Positions 8,394 to 17,531 of a DNA stretch of 64,000 nt are shown piece after piece; position 1 is the first letter of the stretch, and each line of letters begins with the position of its first letter. Position numbers and translations under genes: made by a program. Where the stretch lies: positions 17,878 through 81,877 of the forward strand of contig CANJME010000016.1 in assembly GCA_947475875.1 (NCBI GenBank). Reading direction: 5' to 3'. Source of the stretch: Caulobacteraceae bacterium (GTDB taxonomy: Bacteria > Pseudomonadota > Alphaproteobacteria > Caulobacterales > Caulobacteraceae). The notes beneath the pieces were generated by a model that was not told where the DNA came from, did not search any database, and saw only the letters and a list, made by a program, of their open reading frames with translations.

Positions 8394-8762
8394 ATGCGAA
8401 ACGCAATCCTGATCCTCTTGCTGGCAGCGACCGCCGCAGCCTGCGCCGGCGCTCCGCCGCCCAGCGCCGCGCCCTACACGGCGCCGCCCACCTATTGCGG
8501 TCTGGACTGTGATGCGCTGCGCCAGGAGGCGGTAAAGCTGTCCGCGCGGGTCCACGCCATCCTGGCCCAGGACAAGACCGGCCGGCGGTCCGCGCCCGCC
8601 AAAGACAACGGCCTGGTCAGTCCGTGGATCGCGAGCTTCTATGTCGCCGAAGGTCCGGGCAAAGAGGAACTCCTGCGCCTGAACGAGTCCTACCGCGCGC
8701 TGGGCGACGTCGCGCTCGGCTCTGAATGTCCGGTGGCCGGTGAGATGTTCGTGGGGTTCTAG
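8394..8762 (+). CDS. Small hypothetical lipoprotein
   Basis: A 122-residue protein with a lipoprotein-type leader: ILILLLAATAAAC gives a lipobox with Cys at about residue 17. The mature part has a Pro/Ala-rich stretch, then conserved-looking CGLDCDALRQEAVKL, and a later SECPVAGEMFVGF. No family is recognised. It is divergent from btuB and its stop codon overlaps that of the convergent cytochrome c' gene by three bases. Confidence 0.6.
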   Translation: MRNAILILLLAATAAACAGAPPPSAAPYTAPPTYCGLDCDALRQEAVKLSARVHAILAQDKTGRRSAPAKDNGLVSPWIASFYVAEGPGKEELLRLNESYRALGDVALGSECPVAGEMFVGF

Positions 8763-9199
8763 CCCGCGCGCTGGTTCTTGTACTTGCGGTGGCAGGTGGT
8801 GCAGTTGTCGCCCAGGTCGTTGGCGGCTGAACTGAAGGCCTTGCCGTCCTTGGCGGTGGCGCCGGCGACGGCGGCGGCGGCCAAGGTCTGAAACTGCGTC
8901 GCCGCGCTCTTCCAGTCGCCCTGGTCTTTCATGTTTTCCGGCTTTAACAGGTAATCGGCCGAGGCCCTCATCGCCTTGGCCGCGTCGAGCGCCTTTTTCC
9001 AGTCGGCGGCGCTGACGGGCTTGGGATCGAAGTTGGGATCAACCTTGCCGCCGATGTCGAACAGGATATCGGCCGAGGGCTGCACGACCTTGGCCATGTC
9101 GTCCTTGATGGATGTAGGGGCCGCGCCGCCGCCGCTGGCGGTCATGCAGGCGGTGAGCATCAGAAGGGCCGCGCCGGCCATGAGTTTGCGAAACATCAC
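8759..9199 (-). CDS. Cytochrome c'-like lipoprotein
   Basis: A 146-residue exported haem protein. The leader has a lipobox-like LLMLTAC, then a four-helix-bundle-type sequence and a C-terminal haem site CTTCHRKY, as in the cytochrome c' family (PF01322). Such proteins sit in the periplasm and bind NO or serve in redox sensing; the exact role here is inferred. It lies 58 bp after the ECF sigma gene on the same strand and may be co-transcribed with it. Confidence 0.85.
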   Translation of the reverse strand: MMFRKLMAGAALLMLTACMTASGGGAAPTSIKDDMAKVVQPSADILFDIGGKVDPNFDPKPVSAADWKKALDAAKAMRASADYLLKPENMKDQGDWKSAATQFQTLAAAAVAGATAKDGKAFSSAANDLGDNCTTCHRKYKNQRAG

Positions 9200-9257
9200 A
9201 CGATCTCCCCAAAGAGGTTTCAGCGGCGATTTAAAAGCTATTTTTGGCCGCCAAATT

Positions 9258-9938
9258 TCAGTGCGCGTTCGCCACTACGCTGGTCTGACTCATCGCCTCG
9301 CGCAGCCACTGCTTGGCCCGGCGCACCCGCGTCTCCACGCCCTTGACGGTGATGCCCAGCGCCGTGGCCGCATCGCGTTGTGACAGCTCGTTCAGGGCCG
9401 TCAAAACCAGCGGCTCGCGCAGCTGGTTCGGCAGGGCGTTCAGCGCCTTGTGGAATCCCGCGGCGGTTTCGGTTTCAATCAGATCGGCCTCGGCGTCGTG
9501 GGCTTCGCCCATGTCCAGTTCGGGCAGATAGATCGCCCCCCGCTGGCGCACCGCCCTGCGACGACCCCAGTCGCGGCACTTGTTGAGCGCGATGCACACC
9601 AGCCAGATCTCAAACGGCCGTGAGGCGGGATAGGTCTGCAAGGCCGCCCAGGCCGAAGCCAGAGTGTCTTGCGTCAGGTCGTCAGCATCCTCCGCCGACC
9701 GGACACGCCTGACGATCAGCCCGCGCACCTTGCCCTCATACCGCGCCATCAGCACCGGAAAGGCCCGCCGGTCGCCATTCAGCGCCAGGGTGACCAACTG
9801 ACCGTCAGCCAGCTCCTCGCGGCGGGGACGTTTGTGCGGCGAGGGACAAGCCTCGCCGCGACCAGGCAGGCGCCGGCTGGAAGGGAAGCCATCCGCCGCC
9901 GCTGGGTCGATCTGTAATACGCGATTCAGGCTAGCCAT
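9258..9938 (-). CDS. ECF-type RNA polymerase sigma factor
   Basis: A 226-residue sigma-70 family factor with region 2 (MARYEGKVRGLIVRRVRSAEDADDLTQDTLASAW, then WLVCIALNKCRDW) and region 4 (ALNALPNQLREPLVLTALNELSQRDAATALGITVKGVETRVRRAKQWL). Regions 1 and 3 are absent, as in ECF factors. The first about 45 residues are extra relative to a minimal ECF protein and may be regulatory or mis-started. No anti-sigma gene is adjacent. Possible autoregulation is suggested by the promoter-like site at 10003-10028. Confidence 0.9.
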   Translation of the reverse strand: MASLNRVLQIDPAAADGFPSSRRLPGRGEACPSPHKRPRREELADGQLVTLALNGDRRAFPVLMARYEGKVRGLIVRRVRSAEDADDLTQDTLASAWAALQTYPASRPFEIWLVCIALNKCRDWGRRRAVRQRGAIYLPELDMGEAHDAEADLIETETAAGFHKALNALPNQLREPLVLTALNELSQRDAATALGITVKGVETRVRRAKQWLREAMSQTSVVANAH

Positions 9939-10002
9939 CTGACCTCACCTCCCCATCATGGGATTGAAGGCGAAGCTGAGGCGCGGCGATCCGCGTGTCG
10001 CG

Positions 10003-10028
10003 TACGAAACGGTTACGGGGCTTGTTAC
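10003..10028 (-). promoter_or_regulatory. Candidate ECF-type promoter for the sigma gene
   Basis: On the minus strand GTAACA, sixteen bases, then CGTA lies about 65 nt before the sigma-factor ATG. A second GTAACC lies within the spacer. GTAAC-N16-CG(T/A)A resembles ECF promoters described in Caulobacter, but this is a single site and the match is short. Confidence 0.35.
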
Positions 10029-10034
10029 GCCCGG

Positions 10035-12026
10035 TCAGGCACGAGCCGACACGGGCCCTTGCGTCTCATCGAACAGCAGCACCCGGCCAGCGTTGCCGAG
10101 GCCGAGGAAGGTCGAGACGTTGTGCAGGATCGCCGCGATGATCGGCGCCCCGACACCCAGGACGCCGGCCGCGGCGAGCGCCGTTAGGCCGAAGGTGAAG
10201 GCAAGGCCGATGCCGACATTGACATAGATCGTACGGCGGCAGCGGCGCGACAGCCGGATGCAGGTTGCCAGCCGGTGCAGGTCGTTGGTCATCAGCGCCA
10301 GGTCCGCAGAGGCCATGGCCACATCGGCGCCTTGCGCGCCCATGGCCACCCCGACCGCGCCGGCGCGTAAGGCGAGCGAATCGTTGATGCCGTCGCCGAC
10401 CACCATGGGGCGGAAGCCCGCGCGGATTTCCTGGCGCACGCGGTTGAGTTTGTCCTCAGGCAGCATGTCGGCCTGATAGTCGTCGATCCCGACCTCGGCG
10501 GCGATAACTTCAGCGACGGCCGCGCGGTCGCCCGTGAGCATGACCATCCGCTCAATGCCCAGCGAGCGAAGTTCGCGCACGGCGTCGGCCGCGCCGGGCC
10601 GTAGCTGGTCGGAGAAAAGCAGCCAGCCCAGGAAGTGTTTGCCATAGCTGACTCCGGCGATCGGGCCGTTGTGCTCGGGCGGCTCCGGCGGGGTGATGCC
10701 CAGCCGCTCGAAGAGGTCGGGGCGACCGAGCGCGGCGAGCTTGCCGTCGTACTCGCCCGTCACTCCGAAGCCGCCGATTTCGCGCGCGTCAGTCAGTTCC
10801 AGCCGTTCGGCTTCGGGTACGGCAGCCGCGGCGGCCTTGCTGAGCGGGTGGTTGCTGGAAGCACCCAGACTGCCCGCGAGGCGGCGCATGTCGTCCTTCT
10901 CAACGCCCTTGGCGGTCTTGACCTTGACGAGGTGCAGCTCACCGGTGGTGATGGTGCCGGTCTTGTCGAACACCACCGAGGTGACGTCGGCAAGGTGCTC
11001 GAGGAAGGCCGAGCCCTTGATCAGGATGCCGTGTCGCGCGGCCACCACGATGGCCGCCACCGACGTCGCCGGCGCGGCCAGAACCAGCGCGCAGGGGCAG
11101 GATGCTACCAGCACCGCCAGCATGGCCGGCACATTGTTGGTCAAAAACCAGGTGCCCGCCGCGACCAGCAAAACCAGCGCCATATACTGGCCGGCGTAAC
11201 GGTCCAAGAGGCGCGTGACCGGCGGCTTGGCGTCCTCGGCCTCGCGCATCAGAGTGATGATCTTGCCGAGCGTCGTATCCTCGCCCACGCGGGTCAGTTC
11301 GATTTCCAGAAGGCCGTCGACATTCATCGATCCCGCCAGCGCCATGTCGCCCGGCCGCACGTAGATGGGGACCGACTCACCGGTCAGCGAGGCCATATCG
11401 AGGCTGGAGATGCCCTTCAGCACCACGCCGTCAGCCGGCAGCCGTTCGCCGGCGCGCAGCTCGAGGATGTCGCCCTCTTGCAGCTCGGTGGTGGGCACGA
11501 GCTCATAGCCGCCGCCGGGCAGCACCCGCCGCGCGTCGGTCTGGGTCAGGCGGCCCAGCGCCTTCACAGCTTCCTGCGAGCCCAGCATGCTGCGCTCCTC
11601 CAGGATGTGGCCGACGGTCATGACGATGGGTAGCAAGGCCGCGGTCAGCATGTCGCCCGTGGCGAAGGCCGCCACCCAGGCGAGGGCCACCAACCGCTCG
11701 GTGATGCCGTCGAGGCTGGGATGTCGCAGGCTCTCCCACGCCGCCGCCAGCACGGGCGGGGCGACCAGCAGGGCCGCGATGCCGGCCACCAGGTCGGACA
11801 TGGCGCGTTGCTCGGGCAGGGCGAAACGGATCACCACCGCCACGATAAGCAGACATCCCGAGGCCAGCGACATCGACATGCGAAGGGCCAGCATGAAGCG
11901 TTCGGAGTTTTCCAGCAGACCTTCGCCGTCACCGCCGCCGCCCCGAAGGCCGATGGCCGAGCGCAGTCGTTGCCAGAAGCCGGGCTCTTCGTAGCCGTAC
12001 CGCCGGGGCCGTTCGAGGATGCTCAT
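10035..12026 (-). CDS. P1B-type heavy-metal-transporting ATPase
   Basis: An inner-membrane metal pump of 663 residues. It shows the actuator TGES (about 215-218), the metal-site CPC within ASCPCALVLAAP (about 310-312), the phosphorylation motif DKTGT (Asp about 354), the P1B-specific SNHPL and the hinge VVGDGINDSLAL. No CXXC heavy-metal-binding domain is present at the N-terminus, which is short (ILERPRRYGYEEPGFWQRL). CPC is typical of Cu+/Ag+ or Zn/Cd/Pb pumps; the ion cannot be fixed from this. ATG 12026 is chosen (RBS AGGAAC region) over a longer frame from 12062. It is the last gene of the run led by three SPFH genes, ten bases after the previous stop. Confidence 0.93.
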   Translation of the reverse strand: MSILERPRRYGYEEPGFWQRLRSAIGLRGGGGDGEGLLENSERFMLALRMSMSLASGCLLIVAVVIRFALPEQRAMSDLVAGIAALLVAPPVLAAAWESLRHPSLDGITERLVALAWVAAFATGDMLTAALLPIVMTVGHILEERSMLGSQEAVKALGRLTQTDARRVLPGGGYELVPTTELQEGDILELRAGERLPADGVVLKGISSLDMASLTGESVPIYVRPGDMALAGSMNVDGLLEIELTRVGEDTTLGKIITLMREAEDAKPPVTRLLDRYAGQYMALVLLVAAGTWFLTNNVPAMLAVLVASCPCALVLAAPATSVAAIVVAARHGILIKGSAFLEHLADVTSVVFDKTGTITTGELHLVKVKTAKGVEKDDMRRLAGSLGASSNHPLSKAAAAAVPEAERLELTDAREIGGFGVTGEYDGKLAALGRPDLFERLGITPPEPPEHNGPIAGVSYGKHFLGWLLFSDQLRPGAADAVRELRSLGIERMVMLTGDRAAVAEVIAAEVGIDDYQADMLPEDKLNRVRQEIRAGFRPMVVGDGINDSLALRAGAVGVAMGAQGADVAMASADLALMTNDLHRLATCIRLSRRCRRTIYVNVGIGLAFTFGLTALAAAGVLGVGAPIIAAILHNVSTFLGLGNAGRVLLFDETQGPVSARA

Positions 12027-12036
12027 GACCTTGTTC

Positions 12037-13113
12037 CTACCTCGGCCGCGCGCCGGGACCATTGGTCACGATGCGCTGACCGCTTTGCGGATCGACCACA
12101 AGGACCGACCCGGCCTTGCCCAGCACTGTACCGATATTGTCTCGGAAATACTGCTGTTCAAGTCCGGAACGGGCTGAACCGGCGGCGCGCTCATAAGCCA
12201 GGATGCTGGTGGTGTCGGTGGTGGCCTGGGTGGTGCGATCGGTGGCGGTGCGTCGGGCGTCGCCCTTGATCTGCACCGCCTGCTGGTCGGCGCCCTGGCG
12301 CAGGTTCTCGGCGTCGATTTGCGCCGTGGCCCGGTTCTGCTCGGCCTTCTGGGTCGCGGTCAGCACCTGATCGTAGGCGAGTTTGGCGACGGGCGGCAGC
12401 TGGGGCTCCAGATCGATGCGCACGATTTCGACGCCGAAGCCGACCTTGCCGGCATCGAGCGCCTTGAGCCGGGCGTTCATTTCATCGGACAGGCGCTGGC
12501 GCACAGCCTCGCGCACGGTGTTGATGCCCAGCCCCCGTCCGCCGGACGCGCCCTGCGCCACCAGAAAATCATTCAGCGACTGGCCCGCAGCGACCCTGAC
12601 GGCGGTCGCGCGAAAGATGCGATCAAGCGCCGGCAGCAAGTGGTCCTTGCGTAGCACATAGGCCACCGGGTCGCTGATGCGGTAGTTCAAGGTCGCATCG
12701 AGCAGGACCACATTGTTGTCGCCGGTCAAATAGGGCGCGGCGGTGTCCGGCAGCGGCTTGGCGCCGGGATCGTTTGACGCCTCGTTCAGGCCCGCCACCT
12801 TGAGCAGCGGTCCGACCGGGCGCGTCAGCCGGCGCTCGGGTCCGGGGAGCATTTCGACCCGGTCGATCGGCCTTGGCCAGGCGAGCAGGAGGCCAGAGGC
12901 CTGGGTCTTCACCACCTGGCCGAAGCGCAGCACCACCGCCTGGTTTTCGGGATTGATGACCCGGCAGTTGCTGGCAAACCAGAAGGCGCCCAGGAGCAGG
13001 GTGGCGAAAAAGATGATGCGGAATCCGATCGCGGCCGACTGGACGATTGGTCCAGGCGGCGGCGCGGGCGGCGGGCCCTCGGCTTCCGGCAGATGGTCGG
13101 GCTCGCCGGTCAT
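12037..13113 (-). CDS. SPFH/Band 7 protein, HflK-like (SPFH-1)
   Basis: A 358-residue membrane-anchored SPFH protein. A Pro-rich cytoplasmic N-terminus precedes one membrane segment (IGFRIIFFATLLLGAFWFA) and the SPFH domain begins with NCRVINPENQAVVLRFGQVVKT and LLLAWPRPIDRVEMLP. A coiled-coil, Ala/Gln/Arg-rich region (about 245-310) and a C-terminal FRDNIGTVLGKAGSVLVVDP follow, as in HflK. HflK/HflC complexes surround FtsH in the inner membrane; here an FtsH paralogue lies 8 kb away. Its ATG overlaps the preceding gene's stop (TAATG), indicating coupling with SPFH-2. Confidence 0.88.
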   Translation of the reverse strand: MTGEPDHLPEAEGPPPAPPPGPIVQSAAIGFRIIFFATLLLGAFWFASNCRVINPENQAVVLRFGQVVKTQASGLLLAWPRPIDRVEMLPGPERRLTRPVGPLLKVAGLNEASNDPGAKPLPDTAAPYLTGDNNVVLLDATLNYRISDPVAYVLRKDHLLPALDRIFRATAVRVAAGQSLNDFLVAQGASGGRGLGINTVREAVRQRLSDEMNARLKALDAGKVGFGVEIVRIDLEPQLPPVAKLAYDQVLTATQKAEQNRATAQIDAENLRQGADQQAVQIKGDARRTATDRTTQATTDTTSILAYERAAGSARSGLEQQYFRDNIGTVLGKAGSVLVVDPQSGQRIVTNGPGARPR

Positions 13114-14087
13114 TACCTGGGGGCCGCTCCGCTGGGTCCATCGCTCAGCACCTTGAAGGGCGCGGAGTCGGTGCGCAGGATCACCGTGGTGTTCGGCCCC
13201 ATCACCTTGCTGGCGGTGTCGAGCGAGCGCAGCGTCGTATAGAGCCCGGGGTTGGCGTTATAGGCTCCGGCATAGACTCTGGCGGCAGCGACTTCCCCAC
13301 CGGCAATGGTCTGCGAGGCCTGCCGGCGCGCGGTGGCGACGGTTTCGGTGGCGTAGACCTCGGCGTCCGAGGTGATTTGCGCCGCGCGCTTGGCGCCCTC
13401 GGCGGTGGCCTGGGCGGCGGCGATTTCACGTTCAGCCGCCATCCGGTTGACCGTGGCGGCCAGGGTCAGCTCGGGCAGGGTCATCCGTTCGACGCCGACC
13501 TGGCTGACCTCAATGCCATAGCTTTGCAGGAGCTGGGGCGAGACCTGGCCGCGCAGCTGTTGTTCAAAGGCGTCGATGTGGACGGCCGCCGGATCGGGGT
13601 TCACCAGGTCCGAGAAGTTGAAGTTGCTGGCGGTGGTGTGCATGCGCGCCGAGACGAAATTGCGCACCTGCATGGCCGCTTCGTCCGGCTGATTACGCAA
13701 TGTGCGCAGGTATTTCAGGATGTGCTCCGGATCGTTCGGCACCCGCCAGGCGGTGTAGGTCTGCACCAGCACTCGCAGATTGTCGCGCGTGCCGACGTCC
13801 TGCAGGCCGGTAGAGCTGGTTTGCAGCTGCAGTTTGACAGGGATGGTGCTCTCGATCGGATAGAACCATTTGAAGGCAAGGCCCGGTTTGGTGATGACCC
13901 GCACCGGATTGCCCAGGCGGCTGATCACCACCGCTTCGTCGGCGGGAACCATGACCACGCAGGTCACCAGGACAGCGATGATGACGATTAGCGAGGCCAC
14001 CACGGTGCGGACCGTCATGCGGACGCGCGCGCGCGGACCCTTCGGTTCGTCGTCGTCGTCTTCGGGCGAAAAATCATGAGCGGACAC
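13113..14087 (-). CDS. SPFH/Band 7 protein, HflC-like (SPFH-2)
   Basis: A 324-residue SPFH protein. An acidic N-terminus (EDDDDEP) is followed by one membrane helix (VVASLIVIIAVLVTCVVMV), then the SPFH core DEAVVISRLGNPVRVITKPGLAFKWFYPIEST. The central NLRVLVQTYTAWRVPNDPEHILKYL and the Ala/Glu-rich region (AAEREIAAAQATAEGAKRAAQI) are HflC-like. It is coupled by a one-base overlap to SPFH-1 and lies 50 bp after SPFH-3. Probably assembles with its neighbours into a ring in the inner membrane (inference from the HflK/C family). Confidence 0.88.
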   Translation of the reverse strand: MSAHDFSPEDDDDEPKGPRARVRMTVRTVVASLIVIIAVLVTCVVMVPADEAVVISRLGNPVRVITKPGLAFKWFYPIESTIPVKLQLQTSSTGLQDVGTRDNLRVLVQTYTAWRVPNDPEHILKYLRTLRNQPDEAAMQVRNFVSARMHTTASNFNFSDLVNPDPAAVHIDAFEQQLRGQVSPQLLQSYGIEVSQVGVERMTLPELTLAATVNRMAAEREIAAAQATAEGAKRAAQITSDAEVYATETVATARRQASQTIAGGEVAAARVYAGAYNANPGLYTTLRSLDTASKVMGPNTTVILRTDSAPFKVLSDGPSGAAPR

Positions 14088-14137
14088 GGGCGGTCTTCTC
14101 TTCTATCGGGCGCCGGGGGCGCGGTTGGAGGCGGAGA

Positions 14138-16138
14138 TCATTCAGGCGCGGCTCTTTCCGTGGAGGTCGAGCGCGGAAGGTCGGGCACGTACGGGGTCGA
14201 GCTGGTCGCGGGCGCCCCGGACGGAGCGGGCTGGGCGTTGCGCATGTCGATCAGCGGGATCGAGCCGGCGGGCAGGTTGTGGTCGACGATCATGATCTGG
14301 CGGCCGCGCAGGCCCTCGACGAGGTTGCGCGAGCGCCGCTCCAGCAAGAACGCTGATGGGCTCAGCGCATAGGCTTGTCGCTCGGCGGCGAAGCGGGCGG
14401 CGTCGCCCGTCACCTGCTGCATGCGGGTGACCGCCTGGCCGGCGGCGGCGCTGGTGGCCTGATAGGCTTCCTGCTGGGCCTGGCCCTTGGTGCGTTCAGC
14501 GTGGGCCTGGGCGAGGAAGGCGCTGGTGGCGGCCTGAATGCCCGCGGCCTGGACGTGATGATAGGCGGCGGCGGCCTTGGCCGGCGGATGGATCTCATTG
14601 ACCAGAACCGCCATGATCTCCACGCCGGCGTGATACTGGTCGACCGCCTTGGCGAGGTCGGCCCGCAAGGTCTCCTGCAGGTTCTCACGCGAGGCGCCCA
14701 GCACCCCGGTCAGAGTGTGCGACGAGAAATAAAGCAAGGCCAGGCGGTCGGCTTCCTGTTCGACGATCTTGGACTGGCTTGAAGCACGATACACAGAATC
14801 GCGCGCAGCCTGGTCGGTCATGCCGGTGCGGTAGAGCACCAGGATTTCGGTGTTCACCGCCTGGAAGCTCTGGGCGTTGCCGCCCTCATCGGCGACCAGA
14901 TAGGTGGCCTGGGTAGTGTGGCCAGTCTCCCAGCCCCGGGACATGGCGGCGGTGGGCACGGCCTCGGCGGGGATGCGCTCGATCTTGGCGGCGTCGGCCA
15001 CGGCCTTGGCGCCTTCCTCCACGCCGGCTGCGATGGTGTGGATCGTGCCGTACTCCACCGGCCGCACCCGGCCCATCGGCCAGGGCATGACCAGGTGAAA
15101 GCCGGGCTTGAGCACGGAGACCGGCGCGCCGAAGCGCTCATAGACCCCGCGCTGGTCCGGCCCCAGCAGCTTCACGCCGGTCAGCATCCAGCAGAACAGG
15201 AAGGTCACGGTTAGCGCCGGCACGGCGGCGGCAGTCAGGAACGACAGGGCCCAACTGCGTGCGAAATCGAGTCCGAGATGAGTGCGGATCAGGTTGCCGG
15301 GCGAACGCGGTCCCGCGGTCAGGATGGTGGCGATGATGCTGTCGGTGGCGGCCCTGGCGGTGTCGGGCGACGGCTCGGGCAGGAACAGGCGGCCCAGCGC
15401 CCGCACGCCCATCTCGACAGCGACGACCGGGCTGATCAACGACAGTCCGCGCTGAATCCAGACGACCCACCCGTAATGCAGGCCGCGCCCGATCTCGGCC
15501 AGGCCGGCGACGCCAAGGATCAGAGTGGCGAGCAGCAGCAGGCGCCGCAGCCCGGGCGCTTCGGGCATCTGCTCGCGCGGGAAGGCGTTCATCATCCGCT
15601 CGGCGATCAGGGCCGGAAATGCCAGGCCGATGATCAGTGCGGCGATCAGGTTGGCGTCATTGCTGACGGCGACGGGCGCTCCTGCCTTGGGCCACATCAG
15701 CCAGGTGAGGAGGACGATAACCGCCGCGCCCAGCGGCAGCAGGACGGCCTGACCCTGGCGGGCCAGGAAACCCGGCCCACGCTTCCAGGCGATGGCCAGA
15801 AGGGTAGGCGGGGCATTGTCGATTTCGCCGGCCGCCATGGCCGTCTCGACACGTCGGCGCCACAGCCGGGAGCCGGTGAGCAGGCCTGCCGCGACGAGCG
15901 CGAAGAGTACGAGCAAAACTGCGCCGAAGCTGGTTTCGCCCAGACCGCCGATCGCCAGTTCGCGCGACAGGCCGACCAACTTGGCGGGGCCCTTGAAGGG
16001 CAGAAGATGGACCGTCAGCAGCACGACGATGACGCCTGCATAGATGGCGTAAAGCCAGGTCAGGCGACCGACGAGCTGGACCGCCCGGCTGAGCGGGGCG
16101 CCCTGCAGCAGATCGGAGGCCTGGTCTGACGAACTCAT
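14138..16138 (-). CDS. Polytopic membrane protein with C-terminal SPFH domain (SPFH-3)
   Basis: A 666-residue protein combining about six predicted membrane segments in the first half (for example YAIYAGVIVVLLTVHLL, GAVLLVLFALVAAGLL, ALTVTFLFCWMLTG) with an HflK-type SPFH domain in the second half (VKLLGPDQRGVYERFGAPVSVLKPGFHLVMPWPMGRV, QSFQAVNTEILVLYRTGM). Ordinary HflK has one membrane helix and about 350-400 residues, so the N-terminal extension is notable. ATG 16138 (GGAAA upstream) is preferred; GTG 16159 is an alternative. First gene of the SPFH-ATPase transcription unit, preceded by the shared motif at 16200-16227. Confidence 0.87.
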   Translation of the reverse strand: MSSSDQASDLLQGAPLSRAVQLVGRLTWLYAIYAGVIVVLLTVHLLPFKGPAKLVGLSRELAIGGLGETSFGAVLLVLFALVAAGLLTGSRLWRRRVETAMAAGEIDNAPPTLLAIAWKRGPGFLARQGQAVLLPLGAAVIVLLTWLMWPKAGAPVAVSNDANLIAALIIGLAFPALIAERMMNAFPREQMPEAPGLRRLLLLATLILGVAGLAEIGRGLHYGWVVWIQRGLSLISPVVAVEMGVRALGRLFLPEPSPDTARAATDSIIATILTAGPRSPGNLIRTHLGLDFARSWALSFLTAAAVPALTVTFLFCWMLTGVKLLGPDQRGVYERFGAPVSVLKPGFHLVMPWPMGRVRPVEYGTIHTIAAGVEEGAKAVADAAKIERIPAEAVPTAAMSRGWETGHTTQATYLVADEGGNAQSFQAVNTEILVLYRTGMTDQAARDSVYRASSQSKIVEQEADRLALLYFSSHTLTGVLGASRENLQETLRADLAKAVDQYHAGVEIMAVLVNEIHPPAKAAAAYHHVQAAGIQAATSAFLAQAHAERTKGQAQQEAYQATSAAAGQAVTRMQQVTGDAARFAAERQAYALSPSAFLLERRSRNLVEGLRGRQIMIVDHNLPAGSIPLIDMRNAQPAPSGAPATSSTPYVPDLPRSTSTERAAPE

Positions 16139-16199
16139 CGATGTTTCCGTGGTCGCCACGCCATCAAACGGGCGTGGCCGGGTTCTGATAACTGACTGA

Positions 16200-16227
16200 T
16201 ATTACGCACGAAGTCGCTTCTTCCCTC
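16200..16227 (-). promoter_or_regulatory. Shared promoter-like motif upstream of SPFH-3
   Basis: Read leftward: GAGGGAA, ten bases, CGTGCGTAATA. The same motif with the same spacing occurs at 20383-20410 before cbtB. Here its end is 41-62 nt before the possible starts of SPFH-3. The GGGAA element and CGTAAT could be the -35 and -10 of an alternative sigma factor or a bound operator; which is unknown. Confidence 0.55.
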
Positions 16228-16265
16228 TAGGCCCCGACTTTCTGGAAAAAGGCTGGGGTCACCTA

Positions 16266-17531
16266 TCAGCTAACGAGAGCGGTGACAAACCAGAACACCC
16301 CCAGGCCGATGAGCCCCGCGCCGGCGGTTTCACCGAGTGGGTTTCGCAAGGGCAGAAGCTTGCGAAACCCAAGCCAGACAAGGATTGACGCCGCAGTGGC
16401 GATCGCCACGGCGGCCCCGGCCGCGCCCAGATCGTGAGCAGCCAGCACCGGCCCCAGGGCCCGGCCCGGCAGACGCAAGAGGTCAAGATCGGAGGCCTGG
16501 CTCATGCCGCTGATGAAGGCGAAAAGGCCGGCCGGCGCGGCTAGCAACCACCTGGGCCTTTGCGGACCGGCGAGCCACAGGAAGGCAAGGCCCGCCAGAC
16601 CAAGACCGCCGACTGTCAGGCCCAGGGTCGCGCCCTTCAGGAAGGCGGCGCCGGTCGCGGCGGCTATGACCAGGCCAAGAGTTATGGCGGTCCCAATCCT
16701 GGCCCGCCTGCTGAGCGGAAGGCCGCCGACATGACTGCGGATCGCCGCCCCGCCCAACAACACGATCAGCAGCATGACGGCGCCTTCGCCGATGGCCGGA
16801 TCCAGCACGGCCACACGTGCAAGAGCGGCGACCAGCGAAAGGGCATAACCGACGACTAGGCCCGCAACGATCGCGGCAAGATCCTCCCAGGCCATGGCAA
16901 GCAACAGCAATCCGGCCAGCACGCACAACCGGTCGAGGTCCCTGACCAGCTTCAACGCTCCCTGACGCGCAAACAGCGCGGGTGGCGTTCCGGCCTTGGA
17001 CCCCGCAGCTTGCAAGGTCTGATGGGTGCGGTCGAACATCCCGAGCCAGGGGTTGCCGCCGTTCACCTGCACCCGCGCATAGTTCACATGGGTCGGCACG
17101 CGCAAAAACAGCAGGGAATCGCCCAGCGTAACGCCCTCGGTGCTGGGGCAATTGAAGATCAGCTCATAGCGGTAGATGCCCGGCGTCAGGGCCATGGTGT
17201 AGACCTCACCAAATCCCTCGCCCTGGTCGATCAGCTTGCAGGCGCCGCCGGCCGACCGGGCGGTGAACTGGGCGTGGACATAGTCGGCCACCTCGTTGAT
17301 TCGGGGCGGCGGCTTGCCGGGCTCGGCGATGGCGTCCGCCGCCGCCTTGGGCAGCATGACCCGCAGACGGATCGTGGAGCCCTCGATCACCCAGGTCGAA
17401 TAGCTGACCTGACGCGAGCCGCTGTGAGGCGTAGCCAGGGCCACGCTCTTTTCGGCGGCATGCGCCCCCAGCGGCGCAGCCAGCACCAGGAGCACGACGC
17501 TCACCACCCTCGCCAGTTCGCGGATACTCAC
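16266..17531 (-). CDS. HupE/UreJ-like membrane protein with exported N-terminal domain
   Basis: A 421-residue protein: signal peptide (VVSVVLLVLAAPLGAHA), a periplasmic domain of about 160 residues, then about eight membrane helices. The layout and the FDRTHQTL...GALKLVRDLDRLCVLAGLLLL segment correspond to HupE/UreJ-2 family proteins, which are thought to move nickel or cobalt. The usual metal motif at this place ends in Gly-x-Asp-His; here it reads RDLDR (about 197-201), so the histidine is lost. ATGA overlap with the upstream PpiC-like gene shows coupling. Transport activity is therefore doubtful. Confidence 0.75.
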   Translation of the reverse strand: MSIRELARVVSVVLLVLAAPLGAHAAEKSVALATPHSGSRQVSYSTWVIEGSTIRLRVMLPKAAADAIAEPGKPPPRINEVADYVHAQFTARSAGGACKLIDQGEGFGEVYTMALTPGIYRYELIFNCPSTEGVTLGDSLLFLRVPTHVNYARVQVNGGNPWLGMFDRTHQTLQAAGSKAGTPPALFARQGALKLVRDLDRLCVLAGLLLLAMAWEDLAAIVAGLVVGYALSLVAALARVAVLDPAIGEGAVMLLIVLLGGAAIRSHVGGLPLSRRARIGTAITLGLVIAAATGAAFLKGATLGLTVGGLGLAGLAFLWLAGPQRPRWLLAAPAGLFAFISGMSQASDLDLLRLPGRALGPVLAAHDLGAAGAAVAIATAASILVWLGFRKLLPLRNPLGETAGAGLIGLGVFWFVTALVS

